The notes beneath the pieces are model-generated. The model worked only from the letters and a program-made list of their open reading frames with translations. It was not told the origin of the DNA and did no database searches. Below are positions 10,281 through 20,960 of a stretch of 64,000 nt of DNA, one piece after another. Each line of letters begins with the position of its first letter. Positions within the stretch are counted from its first letter, which is position 1. Source of the DNA: Desmodus rotundus (taxonomy: Eukaryota > Chordata > Mammalia > Chiroptera > Phyllostomidae). Location of the stretch: assembly GCF_022682495.2 (NCBI RefSeq), contig NC_071398.1, forward strand, positions 93,523,705-93,587,704, written 5' to 3'. The position numbers and the translations under genes were made by a program.

Positions 10281-12479
10281 GTGGATTCTCAAGCCCCCAA
10301 ACACCAAACTGTACAGGAAGCAAACAGCTGTGTTCTGTGGCCACAAAGCCCCAGCATGCATTTTTGAAGTGCGAGTGTTGAGCAGGCTTCTCTGATTCCC
10401 TCTCATCTTCCTTGTTTTGATTATTTTCTCTCCAGCAATCTCCCTCCACAGCCTATGTCTCCCCAGGCTTTGGTCTCCTTCCAAGCATTTTATTGTACTG
10501 GGCTGCAGTCATGGGGGAACCTGAAATTTTGGGGAGAAAGGGATAACTATGATCAAAGTTATATAGTTTCTGAGTGGAACAGTGTTATTGTGGCAAAATC
10601 CATGAAGTGTCTCCCTTATGAAGTCCCCTCTCTACCCAACGGTACGTTCCCACGGCAAAGAGGCAGCGGGCACGTCTTCTCCCGGAGGGTCAGTGATTCA
10701 GAGCACAGCCCGCTTCTCAGGCTTCAGGCCTGAATCCACTGTAGCTGGGGATGAAGCTTAAATGACTCTTTCTGGAAGTGTTCTTATTGACTTCCTAGAC
10801 ATTGCTTTACCCCCGATTGTCTATTTGGTGCGTTTGAGAAGGGAGAAGAGGGAATCTAAATTTCCCCAAAGCGAGTGTTATTTTTTAGCTCGTGTGAGAT
10901 AAAAGACAGATTGAAATGGAGCCAGATGGACCTGCCCTTCACCCTCCATCTCGTCGGAGCTGGGAGCGCACATTGGTATGTCAGGCAGCAGCTGGCAGGC
11001 TCTTTCATCATCATTAATTGTCTGCTGAGTTCTCACAAGGAGAGACTAAAATTCAGGTTTAATTACGTCTGTACCATCTCCGATCAAGTTCAGGGGATTC
11101 TGGTGGCACAAAACAGGCGTGGGCCCACAGTGTGCCAAGGATACTCTGCAAAGCAGCAGCTGTGTGTCCTTCAGGGGCAGAGATGGATTAACCAACCGAG
11201 CTTGGAGGGAAGGGAGGCTCATTAAGGTGGGCAACTCTCTCGAGACGTGGTGAAGGGGACCAGGGGGAAGGGAGGCTGCTAGTGGTATTGATCTGGTGAA
11301 GGGTATTTTGGTTTATTTGGGGCAGGTGTAGTGGGCCTTTCCCAGGAACAAGCAAAGATTTGTTCAGGGAAATTGGCTTGTTTTTATGGATGATAACTGA
11401 CTGCCAGACAGGGAGCAAAGAAATACATTTGGTTTCATATAAAACAATAACCCTCCCTCTTCCCTTGACTTGAGGAAATAGGTCTCTTTGGAGGATCTCT
11501 GATTTTATTGGTGCAGAGTGAGGCTTAGTGACCGGGAAGCCGGCTTTAGCTAAAGGGAGAACTCAAGGACAGCTTCATGGAAATGACAAGGGGCAGGTGA
11601 CATGGGAGCTGAGAGTATCAGTAGCTTATTTCATTGTTTCACGAAATAAGTCAATAGCTACCAATTGTCTTCACCACGTCCTCCTGCCCAGCTTAGCCAC
11701 ACAAGGTCTCATTCTGATCTTCTATCCACCCCCGGGGACGTCCCCGCCTGCTTCTGGTCTTTTCATGATTGACTGACACGTGAACTTTGTACGGCAGAAT
11801 AAAGCGGTGGCCCCTGCTCCAGTTCCCTTCATCGGGGTATAGATCTTATGCTTAAGAATGTTAACCGCTCAGCTTCATCTTAAATCTCACTTCCTGAAAG
11901 AGACTCTGACACCAGTGCAGGGGCCATCTCTGCAGAATGAAGTGTTTTCAAGGATCGCATGGAGCGGCCATCGGGCCCTCTGCTTTTCCAAGGGACAGCG
12001 TCACTGCTATTTTCTTGCCCCAGGAAGAGCCATTTCTCTTAGTTCTAAGGCCCTCTGCCTGCACTGGAAAAAATAAAAAGACGGTAGATCACAGAGATGG
12101 AACCTGAGAATCTAAAATCAACCACTGCGTACGTGTGTGTGTCTCTGTGCCTCGCACACAACAGAAGGGCTTTGTGCACATTCTAACTCTCCAGCCAAAG
12201 AAAGCTTTCCCCAGCCTACAGTTTGTGGTCTTTTGTATTAGGCCTCTACTTGAAACCACACGGCTAATCTTTGCTCTAATTTTTACAGCCAGGAACAAGA
12301 CTAACAGGGGTAACCTTAGAAAAACAAGTAAATCAAAAGCAGAGCTCTCAGACTTTAAAATATATGTTAGTTAAAACAGGTACATAAGAGGATCAAAATA
12401 GAATACAAGAATATGAATATATATCTCTCCAAGCTTATGGGTGATTGCGTTTTATAGCCAGAGGATCCATGTTTGCCCT
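10281..12479. other. Repeat-poor unassigned sequence
   Basis: About 2.2 kb without a repeat I recognise. The part near 10750-11110 has a mixed, non-repetitive texture with ATTA cores and E-boxes and could be conserved non-coding DNA. Open frames are at most 116 codons with no domains. Confidence 0.5.
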
Positions 12480-12535
12480 TCTACTCAACAATACTAGGCA
12501 CAGGGTAGCTGCTCAGTAAATACGTACCAAATGTG
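12480..12535 (+). repeat. MIR/L2 tail fragment, plus strand
   Basis: ACTAGGCACAGGGTAGCTGC followed by TCAGTAAATACG matches the shared MIR/L2 3' end; too short to choose between the two. Confidence 0.65.
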
Positions 12536-13727
12536 TGAAGTATTTATTGGAAGTGTTAAACAACTTCCACAGTTAACACGTGCCCTGGTGGTCTAACCAT
12601 GTGAACTGAGGTGTGAGCGGAGCGGAGGTAAAAGCTGTGTGCCAAAGTACTGCATTGTGATTCAGCTCATCCCAGTGCAAGGAGCCCACCGGAGCTGCCC
12701 CAAAGGTGGGGGGAGCACAGGCATCTGCTCCAGGCCCAGGGGCTGGGCCTTTGGGCTGCAGGGGTAGCTGGGTGGAACCACGTCAGGCCTATGATCTAAG
12801 AACAAACTGTATATACACACGCGTAACCGTGACGAGAAGGCAGGTCGTCACTTCTGTTTGTCCGGTTGACTTTCTAAGTCCCACTCCGTGGGACTGATTT
12901 TTCCTCTGTCCCCAACAAAATACAGACATGTCCCATGACTTTTCTATCCAAGCCAGATGAAGACGAGCGGTTCTCGTGTGACTTCAAGCCACACAATGTT
13001 ATCTTAGCGTGGTGACTAATACACCCAGTCCCATGTTATGGTTAAAACTGAAGTTTTGTTTTAAAATTAAAAGTTCGTCCTTTCTGCCCCATTTGGCCTT
13101 ATTCCAGAAGGAGGCTCTGGTCAGGGAAATGGGGGTTCTCCTCTCTCCCATCTGCTCTTTCCTCCCCCTGCTCCTCTCTTGCACCTTCTACACTCCGCTC
13201 GTACCTGGGTTCTGACCAGGGAGTCACACATTCTGCTTTACGAAGGCTGGTCCCAGCTGTGCAAGGCCTGGGCCTTGTCATTAACAGGTCCCTTTTGTAT
13301 CAATGGTCTCCAGAGAGACAGAAGCCATAGTCCCAAGGCAATGAGGATACCAAATAATCCTACTGCTCTTATAATACATCAGTACTGAATATTTAAAAGG
13401 TAGGCAGGCTTCAAACTTGTAATGGAGAAAAAATAACCCTTCAAGCCACTAAGGAGTGTGTAAGGAAATCTAAGCCATTGAAAAAATGGTTGGAAAAGTT
13501 GGAAGAATTCATAACTCGGAAGATCCTGGGTTACATTCATAAATAAGTAAAGCTTCAAGTTATAAAATAAAGCTAATTCAGAAGTCCATTTAGGAAGGTG
13601 ACCAGAGAGAGCATAATTAAAGTAACTGGTTTCATAGCCAATTTGGGATTTTGTCTCCAGGAAAATGGTCACTCTGAGATATTCACAGACGACCCCGAGG
13701 AAATGAGCAGGAAGAAGAGAATTAGCT
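12536..13727. other. Unassigned non-coding sequence
   Basis: No gene or clear repeat. A G-rich patch lies near 12690-12780 and an AT-rich patch near 13380-13660. Confidence 0.5.
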
Positions 13728-13940
13728 GAGACGGTTCAGAGTTCAGATTCTCAAGTGAAGGCAAACAGGTTCTAATTCTGCCTAAATAATTTACAAGGTA
13801 GGCGGCCTGAGGAGACATGCAGAACTCCTCTCTGCTTTAATTTTTCTCACCCATAAATGGGTGCCTGTCTCACAGAATGGGTGTGAGAATACTAACGATG
13901 AGCTTGGTACACAGTAAGTGCTCAATAACTATATTATCGT
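13728..13940 (+). repeat. MIR SINE, plus strand
   Basis: Degraded MIR with TCTGCTTTAATTTTTCTCAC, CATAAATGGGTGCCTG and the tail TACACAGTAAGTGCTCAATA. Its 3' end served as the target for the VES SINE at 13941. Confidence 0.8.
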
Positions 13941-14165
13941 CTTTCCTGTATTGATTGATTTTAGAGAATGGAAGGGGGGAGAGAGAGAGAGACAGAAACA
14001 TCAACATAAGAGAGAAACATTAATCTGTTGCCTCCCATATGCCCCCCCCCCCCGACTCAGGATCAAAACCTCAACCCAGGCCTGCGTCCTAACTGGGAAT
14101 CCAACCCACAGCCTTTCTGTGTATGAGACGATGCTCCAACCAACTGAGCCACACTGGCTGGGGCA
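13941..14165 (-). mobile_element. VES SINE (bat tRNA-derived), minus strand
   Basis: Read on the minus strand it begins GCCCCAGCCAGTGTGGCTCA with an RNA polymerase III A box (TGGCTCAGTTGG, 14140-14151) and a B box (GGTTGGATTCCC, 14095-14106), then a pyrimidine-rich tail region ending in a TGATTGATT-like A/T tail. Flanking direct repeats at 13922-13940 and 14166-14184 agree at 16 of 19 positions, which is a clear retrotransposition target duplication. The element contains a 12-C run (14042-14053). VES SINEs are known from vesper bats and relatives and are the main taxonomic clue here. Confidence 0.93.
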
Positions 14166-14321
14166 TCAATACATATATTATTGTTATATCTAGATTTTTT
14201 TCCTCCTAGCAGTACCCAGTGTCTGAGACAAAGATGACCACTTCTAATACAGAGAGGCTCTAAGACCAATACGGAGGGTACAGGCTGACAGAACAAGGGT
14301 AGGCTGGCTTTGATACTGGTC

Positions 14322-14381
14322 GGGTTTGATTACACAGGGTTTGATTACACAGGGTTTGATTATACAGGGTTTGATTACACA
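14322..14381. repeat. 15-bp tandem repeat abutting a MITE
   Basis: Four consecutive copies of GGGTTTGATTACACA (one C-to-T change in unit 3). The last unit runs into the left terminus of the mariner-like MITE, and each unit includes the TA plus CACAGGG of that junction. Confidence 0.95.
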
Positions 14382-14509
14382 GGGTGGGCAAAAGTAGGTT
14401 TACAGGTGTTTGTGTGGAAAATAATACAATAATTAATGAATAACAATAAAAGAATGAACTCTGCATTTTAGGTACACACAACTGTAAACCCTCTTTTGCC
14501 TACTCTGTG
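14378..14509 (+). mobile_element. Mariner-like MITE, 132 bp
   Basis: Terminal inverted repeats of about 32 bp: the left begins CACAGGGTGGGCAAAAGTAG and the complement of the right begins CACAGAGTAGGCAAAAGAGG. The centre is AT-rich with no coding capacity. A TA dinucleotide flanks the left (14376-14377); the right shows TG, probably a mutated TA. Features fit a non-autonomous Tc1/mariner element, a class active late in several bats. Confidence 0.9.
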
Positions 14510-15559
14510 TGGTCACGAAAACAGACTCAGCTTCAGATACAAAAGGAACAAAAGCATGCCAAAAAAAGTGTTTAAATTCCACTCACAGAGGGAGTGACTT
14601 TCGGTGTGTTCTGGTTTTTTAGAGTTTAGTTTACTAACTTTTTTCCTCCAAAAAAAGAAAGAAAGAAAGAAAGAAAAAAAGCCAAAAAAGCAGTCTCATC
14701 TTCTGATTCTATTGTTTCACATTGGTTTGTAGGTAGAGCTTACACAGATCAACTCTTTACTCGTGAAGATGTGACCCGATTAGTTAGGACAGACGGTGTG
14801 CTGTAACTAGCAACCCCCGTCTCGTGGGGGGTGATACTAACAGAGGTTTGTGTCTCTCTGGTGCCACACGCTGCTCCCCGGAAGGGCTGTCCTCCAGGGT
14901 TGACATGGGCACCCAGACCTGTTTTATCTTGTGGCCCCTCTGCTTCCTAGGATCCTCTCGATGCCCTGCACTGGATCTTCATCTTTTCCCAGCTGATGAG
15001 CAGTGTGCAGAATGGAGATCGCGCAGGATCTGTCGTATCCAGCTGGAAGTAGCAACCCTCACTTATTCTCACATTCCTTCGGCCAGAACCTCGTCACCTG
15101 GCCTCAGCCTAGTTGCAAGGGAAGCTAGAAAATGTAGGTTTCCTGTATTCCCATGTTGGGAAGAGGGACTGGAAGGCATTTAATTAGCCTCTGCTGCATA
15201 ACTTCTGTTATGAAATTAAATAGAAATTTGTGTAAGGCTTTATAGGGTGAGTTGCAATGAGGAATGTTGAAGCTTGGCTATGAGATCAAAGAAAACCTTT
15301 TTGTACTTTAAAATGCATTAATCTGTGTAGCAGCGAGGGCCTGTCTGAGTAGGCTGGACCCTGATCCCCTGGGGAGGCAGAACTCATTTTTGCTTCCTCA
15401 GGCCCAGATGCTGAGGACGTGGCAGTAACTTCTTGCCCATCAGATCTCCTCATAACATCAAGACCCTTCCTAATAACTCCAGAGAATGCTGAAACCGCTT
15501 TCCTCTGGCTCATCAGATTTAACTCCGTGTTAACTTGATATTCTGTGTCTCCTCTCTAG
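14510..15559. other. Unassigned non-coding sequence with (GAAA)n
   Basis: Holds a short A-rich/GAAA tract (about 14650-14682). The rest shows no repeat I recognise. Its right end carries the branch-point-like TTAAC and pyrimidine tract in front of the exon candidate at 15560. Confidence 0.5.
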
Positions 15560-15693
15560 AATGTCTCTCAACATCCTTCAATTTTTACAGCTTAGTCTGG
15601 AATATCAAAATGTCCTGGATCCATCCATCAAACAGCGGCTGATCATCTCTTATGAAAAGACAATGAGACTAGTTTTTGGTTATGTATCTTCAG
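15560..15693 (+). CDS. Candidate internal protein-coding exon (unrecognised gene)
   Basis: Seen: a branch-point-like TTAAC near 15530, a 17-nt pyrimidine-rich tract, then AG at 15558-15559. From 15560 the sequence is open through 44 codons starting MSLNILQFLQLSLEYQNVLD, and a moderate donor (CAG|GTAGTA) follows at 15694. The exon would be 134 bp, entering with one leftover base and leaving with one. The predicted peptide is balanced and non-repetitive, leucine-rich and helix-like (FLQLSLEYQNV, then a basic IKQRLIISYEKTMRLVF stretch), unlike most frames here. Not seen: a recognisable family, a partner exon, or a repeat explaining the frame. The initial ATG is probably internal, not a start. 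Alternatives are a chance frame behind a chance acceptor, a decayed exon, or part of an unlisted repeat. Confidence 0.22.
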
Positions 15694-16479
15694 GTAGTAA
15701 GGTAGCTTTCCAAAGGGGCAGAAACTTTCAGTTCAGGGAACAATCTATTCCGTGATGGTAGCTCGTAGAAGCACAATGCAAAGTCCTAAAGTAATAATCA
15801 TACCAGATGGCTGCTGGTTTCTCATCTGAGTGATGAGCCGCATGAGAAAATGGGCAAAGACAGTAGAGTGTTGACCAACTTGGAGGGAAGGACTCGGGAT
15901 TGCCCTCACAAAGTTTTCCAACGCCGGCTGCCTTGTGTGATGTGCGATTTGGTACTGTTTTGGGCAAAGACGGATTGTCTGTGATTCTCAACCTCTCCTT
16001 CCCGTTGTTTCTCCTCCTCAGTCAGTGATAAGCTGGACCGGGCTACCCCTGTAGCTCTCGGCAGCTCTTAGAGTGATCATTTGTTCCTTCTGCCCTCTGG
16101 CACACTTCCGGAACGGCTTCCCTTACTTCTTCTCCCTCACTTTGGTGTGAGCCCAAGAGAAAGTAAAAGCAATTTAATTTTAATGTTATCTGGAATCAGA
16201 CATAATTAGGAAGACAAATCTGCTGGAAAAAAAAAATGCACTCCAAAGCCAAACACTGTGCTTGCTGGCAGTCAGATCAAGCACCAACCTAATGCATTAA
16301 CTGCATTCTATGAGGCTTTCACTGAAGATAACAGTTCTGTTTCCAGAGGGCACCATGTGACCTGCGGTATTTCCAAATTCTCGAGAGTAACAAGCCATGG
16401 AAAAAAACAGGATTTATCTGTGTGAGTGAGTTCTCAAAATCATCCTTTGATTTTGCGCGGTAGGAAGAGTGACAGAGTT
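15694..16479. other. Unassigned non-coding sequence
   Basis: No repeat recognised. The stretch at 16150-16300 is AT-rich with TAATT cores and could be conserved non-coding DNA. Confidence 0.45.
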
Positions 16480-16615
16480 GGGGCAGGGTTATCAGTGGGC
16501 CATCCAGGCTGTTAAAAAAATACAGATTTCCGAGCCCTACCCCACACTTAGGAAGTTCACATTTCTGGGGGCAGAAGCCAATAGTCCAAATTTCTGGCAA
16601 ACCCCCTGGTTGGAG
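16480..16615 (+). mobile_element. MER5-like hAT fragment
   Basis: GGCTGTTAAAAAAATACAGA, 'CCGAGCCCTACCCCACACTT' and 'GTTCACATTTCTGGGGG' match the order of MER5A-like elements. Strongly diverged, termini unclear. Confidence 0.6.
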
Positions 16616-16649
16616 AGCTCATTAAGAGTCTGGCAACCGTGAAACAAGT

Positions 16650-16775
16650 CATCGAATCCCAGAACCGCCCTCACCTGTAGAAGAGGAATGTGACCACTTG
16701 CTGTGTTTGTCACATAGAGCTGTTACGCAGATTAAAAGAAAATCACGGGCCCAGAGCCCTTTGCCAAGTGAAAAT
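16650..16775 (+). repeat. MIR fragment, plus strand
   Basis: The 'TCACCTGTAGAAGAGGAATG' then 'ACATAGAGCTGTTACGCAGA' and TTAAAAGAAAAT series matches the 3' half of MIR. Confidence 0.65.
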
Positions 16776-17544
16776 TCCCCTGCAAATACAAGCCTGGGCT
16801 GCGTCCGTCAGGGGTGAAATCGAAGACAAGCAGCCAAGCTTTGGTCTTGCATTTTCTTGAAAACCTGTCAGGTTCCTCTCCCTGTAGGTGCTTAGGCATG
16901 GAGGCGTATCAGAGTGTGATGCGTTTATTCTGGGCCCCCTGCTTCATCTGGGCTTATTATACCAACTGTAGCAGCTCCAAAGTGAAGGTAGAGTTAACTA
17001 TAAGCAAGGTTCCATTTGTGCCTCACAGATTTAAAGGGGACAGGCACAATGTTCTCTGCTGTTGATCAGGGACAAAAACAAAGCTATTAGCTCCAGGTCT
17101 GGGGAACGGAGAAAAAAAAAATCACTTTTCATATTGTGCAACCAACCTTAAATCAGGTCAATCTCTCCTTCATCGCTGGCTAATATCCAAGTCACAGGGA
17201 AAAGCTGATGTGTTTTTTTTGTTTAGAATGGATTTTTGCCGTATTTATAAACCAAGACTCCTTGAAATTTTCATTAGGAGGATCACACAGTTCACCTCTT
17301 GTCCTGCCCTTTCTCCTTTCTCCTGGAATAGTTGAGTGATTTTGAAAATTCTCACTAGTTTAATTGATTAGGAAGGAGAGTTATTTTTGAAAGTCACCTT
17401 TGGCAAAGCAGAACTGAGACTGACATGCAGTCAGGAGTCTATGACCTTGGTTTATGCAGCACGGGGAATAAGGACGTGGCCTTCATTGTAGCTTTGAATG
17501 TGTGAGGAAGGGAAGGACGTGACCATTGATGAACTCAGTGCCAG
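16776..17544. other. Repeat-poor unassigned sequence
   Basis: No repeat or gene recognised. The 17130-17440 stretch is non-repetitive, with TTTAATTGATTAGG and the palindrome CTTTGGCAAAG, and may be conserved non-coding DNA. Confidence 0.45.
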
Positions 17545-17690
17545 CACTTTGCCAGGCACAGAAGACTCGCTGTGTCATTGAATTGTAATAATGTGTCATC
17601 CTGTGACACAGGTATGATCACCATAGTTACAGGCAAGGAAGCTGAGGCTCAAAATGGTTAACTTGGTAATAGATGGTGGAGCCGGGGGTT
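17545..17690 (-). repeat. MIR fragment, minus strand
   Basis: Inverted MIR order: TTTGCCAGGCACAG, ATCACCATAGTTACAGGCAA, GGAAGCTGAGGCTCAAAATG and TTAACTTGGTAATAG. Confidence 0.75.
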
Positions 17691-17692
17691 AT

Positions 17693-17957
17693 TTCTGTAT
17701 AACAGTCACCATAGAACTTAATGACTTAAAACAATAATTGTCATCATTGCTCACCAGTCTATAGCCCGTGTATGTTGACAGGTCAGTTGGGCAGTTCTGG
17801 GTCAGCTTCAGCTACGTCTGGTTGAGCTTGCTCATGCCTCTGCAGTCAGTTTCCCAGTTGGCTGCTTGTGTGTGTGTGTGTGTGTGTGTCTGTCTGTCTG
17901 TCTGATGGTCACTCATATGGGTAGCAGTTGGCTGACTGTTGGCTAGGGTGTGCGGGT
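17693..17957 (-). mobile_element. MLT1-type LTR, 3' part, minus strand
   Basis: The inverted LTR end is visible (GTATAACAGTCACCATAGAA, CTTAATGACTTAAAACAATA), followed by 'GTTGGGCAGTTCTGGGTCAG' and a 'GCAGTTGGCTGACTGTTGGC' phrase. It stops where the next, oppositely oriented LTR begins. A microsatellite has grown inside it. Confidence 0.75.
17867..17903. repeat. (TG)n then (TGTC)n microsatellite
   Basis: Eleven TG units pass directly into about four TGTC units; sits inside the minus-strand LTR. Confidence 0.95.
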
Positions 17958-17959
17958 GT

Positions 17960-18530
17960 GGCAGATTGTATTTTCCAAAGATGGCCACCGCAATACATCC
18001 AATGTCATGTGTCCTTTTTGCAATGAGACATTATAGTTTTCTCATGCCCCCTATGCCCCCATTCCTTGAGTCTGGGCAGACCTTTGGAACTGCTTTGACC
18101 AATAGAATATGTCAGAAGGAATGCCAGGTCAATTTCCAGGCTTAGACCTGGAGACACCGGAAGCTTCTGTTTTCCTCCCTTTATGGATTTGCTCTGGGAA
18201 CCCACCTCAGTGCTAGGAGGAAGCCAAGAAGCCACATGGAGAGGCCACATGTAGATGTCCAGCTGACAGTCCCAGCTGAGGTCCCAGGTGACAGCCAGCA
18301 TCAACCAGCAGCCATGTGAGTGAGTGAGCCTTAGATGACCCCTGCCTCCAGAGGTCAAGTCATACCCAGCCTTCGAGAGGCCCAGCTGATGCCATGGGAA
18401 GCAGAGAGGTGCTGTCCCTGCCAGACCCTGCCCAAGGTGCTTATTTGTAAGGGAAATAAATGATAATTGTTGTTTTAAGCCACTGAGTTTGAGGTGGTTT
18501 GCTGTGCAGAAATGGATAAGTGGAATAGAG
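17960..18530 (+). mobile_element. MLT1-type MaLR LTR, plus strand, near full length
   Basis: Opens with GCAGATTGTATTTTCCAAAG and ATGGCCACC, includes GCTTTGACCAATAGAATATG, and ends TTGTTTTAAGCCACTGAGTT, then a 'GAGGTGGTTTGCTGTGCAGA' phrase and AATGGATAAGTGGAATAGAG. All in the family order. The minus-strand LTR directly to the left is of the same type. Confidence 0.85.
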
Positions 18531-19544
18531 CAATAACAGGTCAGGTTTTTCCTATCATTCAGCAGGCTAGACTGGGCTTCTTTGCATGATAGCTAACAGG
18601 GTGGAGAGGGAGAGGGTAAGGGAGAGGGAGAGGGAGAGGGAAAGGAAGCACAAAAGGTTTCCTGAGGCTTAGGCTTAAAACTGACACACTGTCAAATCTA
18701 CTGCATTTTGTTGTGCAAAGCAAATCACAATGCCAGCCCAAGTCAAGGGGGGGAAACAGAGTGCCTTTTGATGGGAGGAGCTGGAGAGTCAAGTTGAAAG
18801 GTGCAAATACAAAAGGAGGAATGAAGCCTTGAGGCCATTTTTGCAGTATTCTGCGTTATGTAACCTCCTAAAGTTTGCGGACAATTCAGGTCAGGGAGAA
18901 AGGGGGTGACACTTTCAAAACCCAAGAATCTGGAATGATTGTGATTCATGTAACAATACAGAGAGAGTAAGGCCTGATTTCTGGCAAGCTTGGCCATATA
19001 GAATATCACTTGCATGAGAAAAAGCCAAGAAAATAGCTATCACAAAGCCCATACATGTGACTGATAGCGAGGCATGCGACTCCCCACAGGCCCCAGGGCA
19101 GTGGTGGGGGTAGGGCTCGAGGGAACGGGAACGCCTTCACTCCTTTATGCTGTATAACATATCGGGCAGGTGTTAAAACCGGGTTCATATTCATTCATTG
19201 ATTTATTTGAGAAACAAGGGGAGTGCATGTCAAGAGGTTGAAGAGATGGTCTTTGGACTATTGCAGGGTCTAAGGTCATGAGCACCCACCTCCGAAGACG
19301 GGTTATGTTGGGGAGCACAGGAAACCAGGTTCACTCTGGGACAAACAGCATATTTGGGTCAGCTTTGGAGTAAGTTTAGTGGCTTCTGGTAGAGGCCTGA
19401 CTTGTGGAACGGTTCCAATCGGTCACCAACTTGCTGGGCTGGGGAACACCAGGAGAGGCCTCTGGAGCATGGTGAAGAAGGCACGAGGCCTCTTTGACTT
19501 TTTCAGACAAACTAAATGAACCAGATTCACTTCAGTTCGGTGTG
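18531..19544. other. Unassigned sequence with (GGGAGA)n
   Basis: Contains a purine-rich hexamer tract (18603-18648). No gene or repeat family recognised in the rest. Confidence 0.5.
18603..18648. repeat. (GGGAGA)n purine tract
   Basis: About seven imperfect GGGAGA/GAGAGG units on the plus strand; polypurine and so capable of triplex-type structures. Confidence 0.9.
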
Positions 19545-20180
19545 ACTCAAATCAACAAACAGCTATCGAGCACCTTCCAAGCTCCAGGCACTATGGTGGG
19601 TGCTGAGCACACAGAGTTAACACAGGATCTGGGCCTTGTTTCCAAGGTGTTCACGGTCTCACTACGTCAGTGAACAAATTCTTATCATTCAGTGTGCTAA
19701 GCGCTATGATTCGGTCAAAGAGGGTGTGAACAGGATGCATGGAGAGGAACACTGAATTTAACCTGGGTCTAGGAGGGCTTCCTGGAAGCCTCCAGGATGA
19801 GGAGCCGTTGCCTAGGGAAAGAGGGGAAATACGCCGTTAGGGAGGGGGAACAGCATACGCAAAGACCCAGAAACAAGAGGCTAGCTAGAACAGAGTCTGA
19901 ACACATGTGAGAGAAGGGTGAGAAAGAACTTGTAGAGGAAGTTGGAAGTGACGGGGTTGCATTTGTTTTTCGGAATCAGGGCTGTGGAGAAGGGACTCAA
20001 GGGAGAAAACAGACAGGGGAGCTTGGAGAGGTAGTTATGGGAATCCAGGCCAGCAGTGACGAGGGCCCCACATCAGAGAGTAGGCATAGGACTGGAGAAG
20101 AGGAAATACCATCACTGGACATGGATTAACTGGATGTGGCAGTGGGGAGTCCAGGGTGATGCTTAGATTTGGAACAGTGG
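19545..20180 (-). repeat. L2-like LINE, minus strand
   Basis: Ordered inverted phrases: AACAAACAGCTATCGAGCAC, CAAGCTCCAGGCACTATGG, GTGTGCTAAGCGCTATGATT, 'GGAGGGCTTCCTGGAAGCCT', GCATACGCAAAGACCCAGAA and 'GGACTGGAGAAGAGGAAATA'. The sequence is the inverted 3' portion of an ancient LINE; coding remnants are unreadable. Confidence 0.75.
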
Positions 20181-20764
20181 GTGGCTGGTGCACCACTGTC
20201 TGACAGGGGGACCATAGGGGGAATGGCAGGCTGGGCCTGGCCAAGGACAGGCCATGTTGGAGGGTCCAGGAGACATCTAGCCTGACAAAGTGTGTCCTAA
20301 ATGCTTCAAGACAGTTTTCCAGGTGGTTCCAACTCCTATCTCCTCCCTCTCCTTGCCTGCCTCCATCCTTGGCTCTCCAACCCCCTACGAAAACCAAACC
20401 TCCAAAGCAAATAGTGAAAAATGCATTTGAAAGAGTCGCTGTGGTCATGCGGAGTGCTGTGCGTGTCCATCACCCCTGGGGGCTGCTGCATCCTCCCTTC
20501 AAATCCCACGTGTGTATAGCGCATCGCCTCGCCCATTCTATAAATGACTCTTTATACATATGTTGTTAAACATTAGGATGAACCCACTCCAAGCTTACTT
20601 TTATGCCCTTCCTGGAGAGTGGAGACACGGGACCGAGATGTTTCCTCGGGACACAAGACCGTCAGTGCTAAACCCAGGACTGTCCCAGGACATGCAGTGT
20701 GGTTGGTCACCCCAGCTGTAGGAGGGCGGGTCACACTTACTCCATCATTATCCTGGGAGGCAAA
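20181..20764. other. Unassigned non-coding sequence
   Basis: No gene or clear repeat. The 137-codon minus-strand frame that overlaps 20035-20448 crosses the L2-like repeat and has no domain. Confidence 0.45.
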
Positions 20765-20960
20765 GCACTGTTAGGTTAGGGGCTAGGACTGGAGTCAGAC
20801 TCCCTGAGCTGAAAGCCAAGGCCCACCGTATACTGTGAGACTCCGGGCCACACAGAGCTCAGGTCTCAGATTTGTCACCTGTAAAATGAGGAAATAATTG
20901 TACCTACTTCATAGGGCTGTTGCGGAGATTAAATGACACACCAAATGTTAAGACCCTGAC
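20765..20960 (+). repeat. MIR SINE, plus strand
   Basis: GACTGGAGTCAGACTCCCTG, TGTGAGACTCCGGG, TGTCACCTGTAAAATGAGGA and TCATAGGGCTGTTGCGGAGA follow MIR order. Confidence 0.9.
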
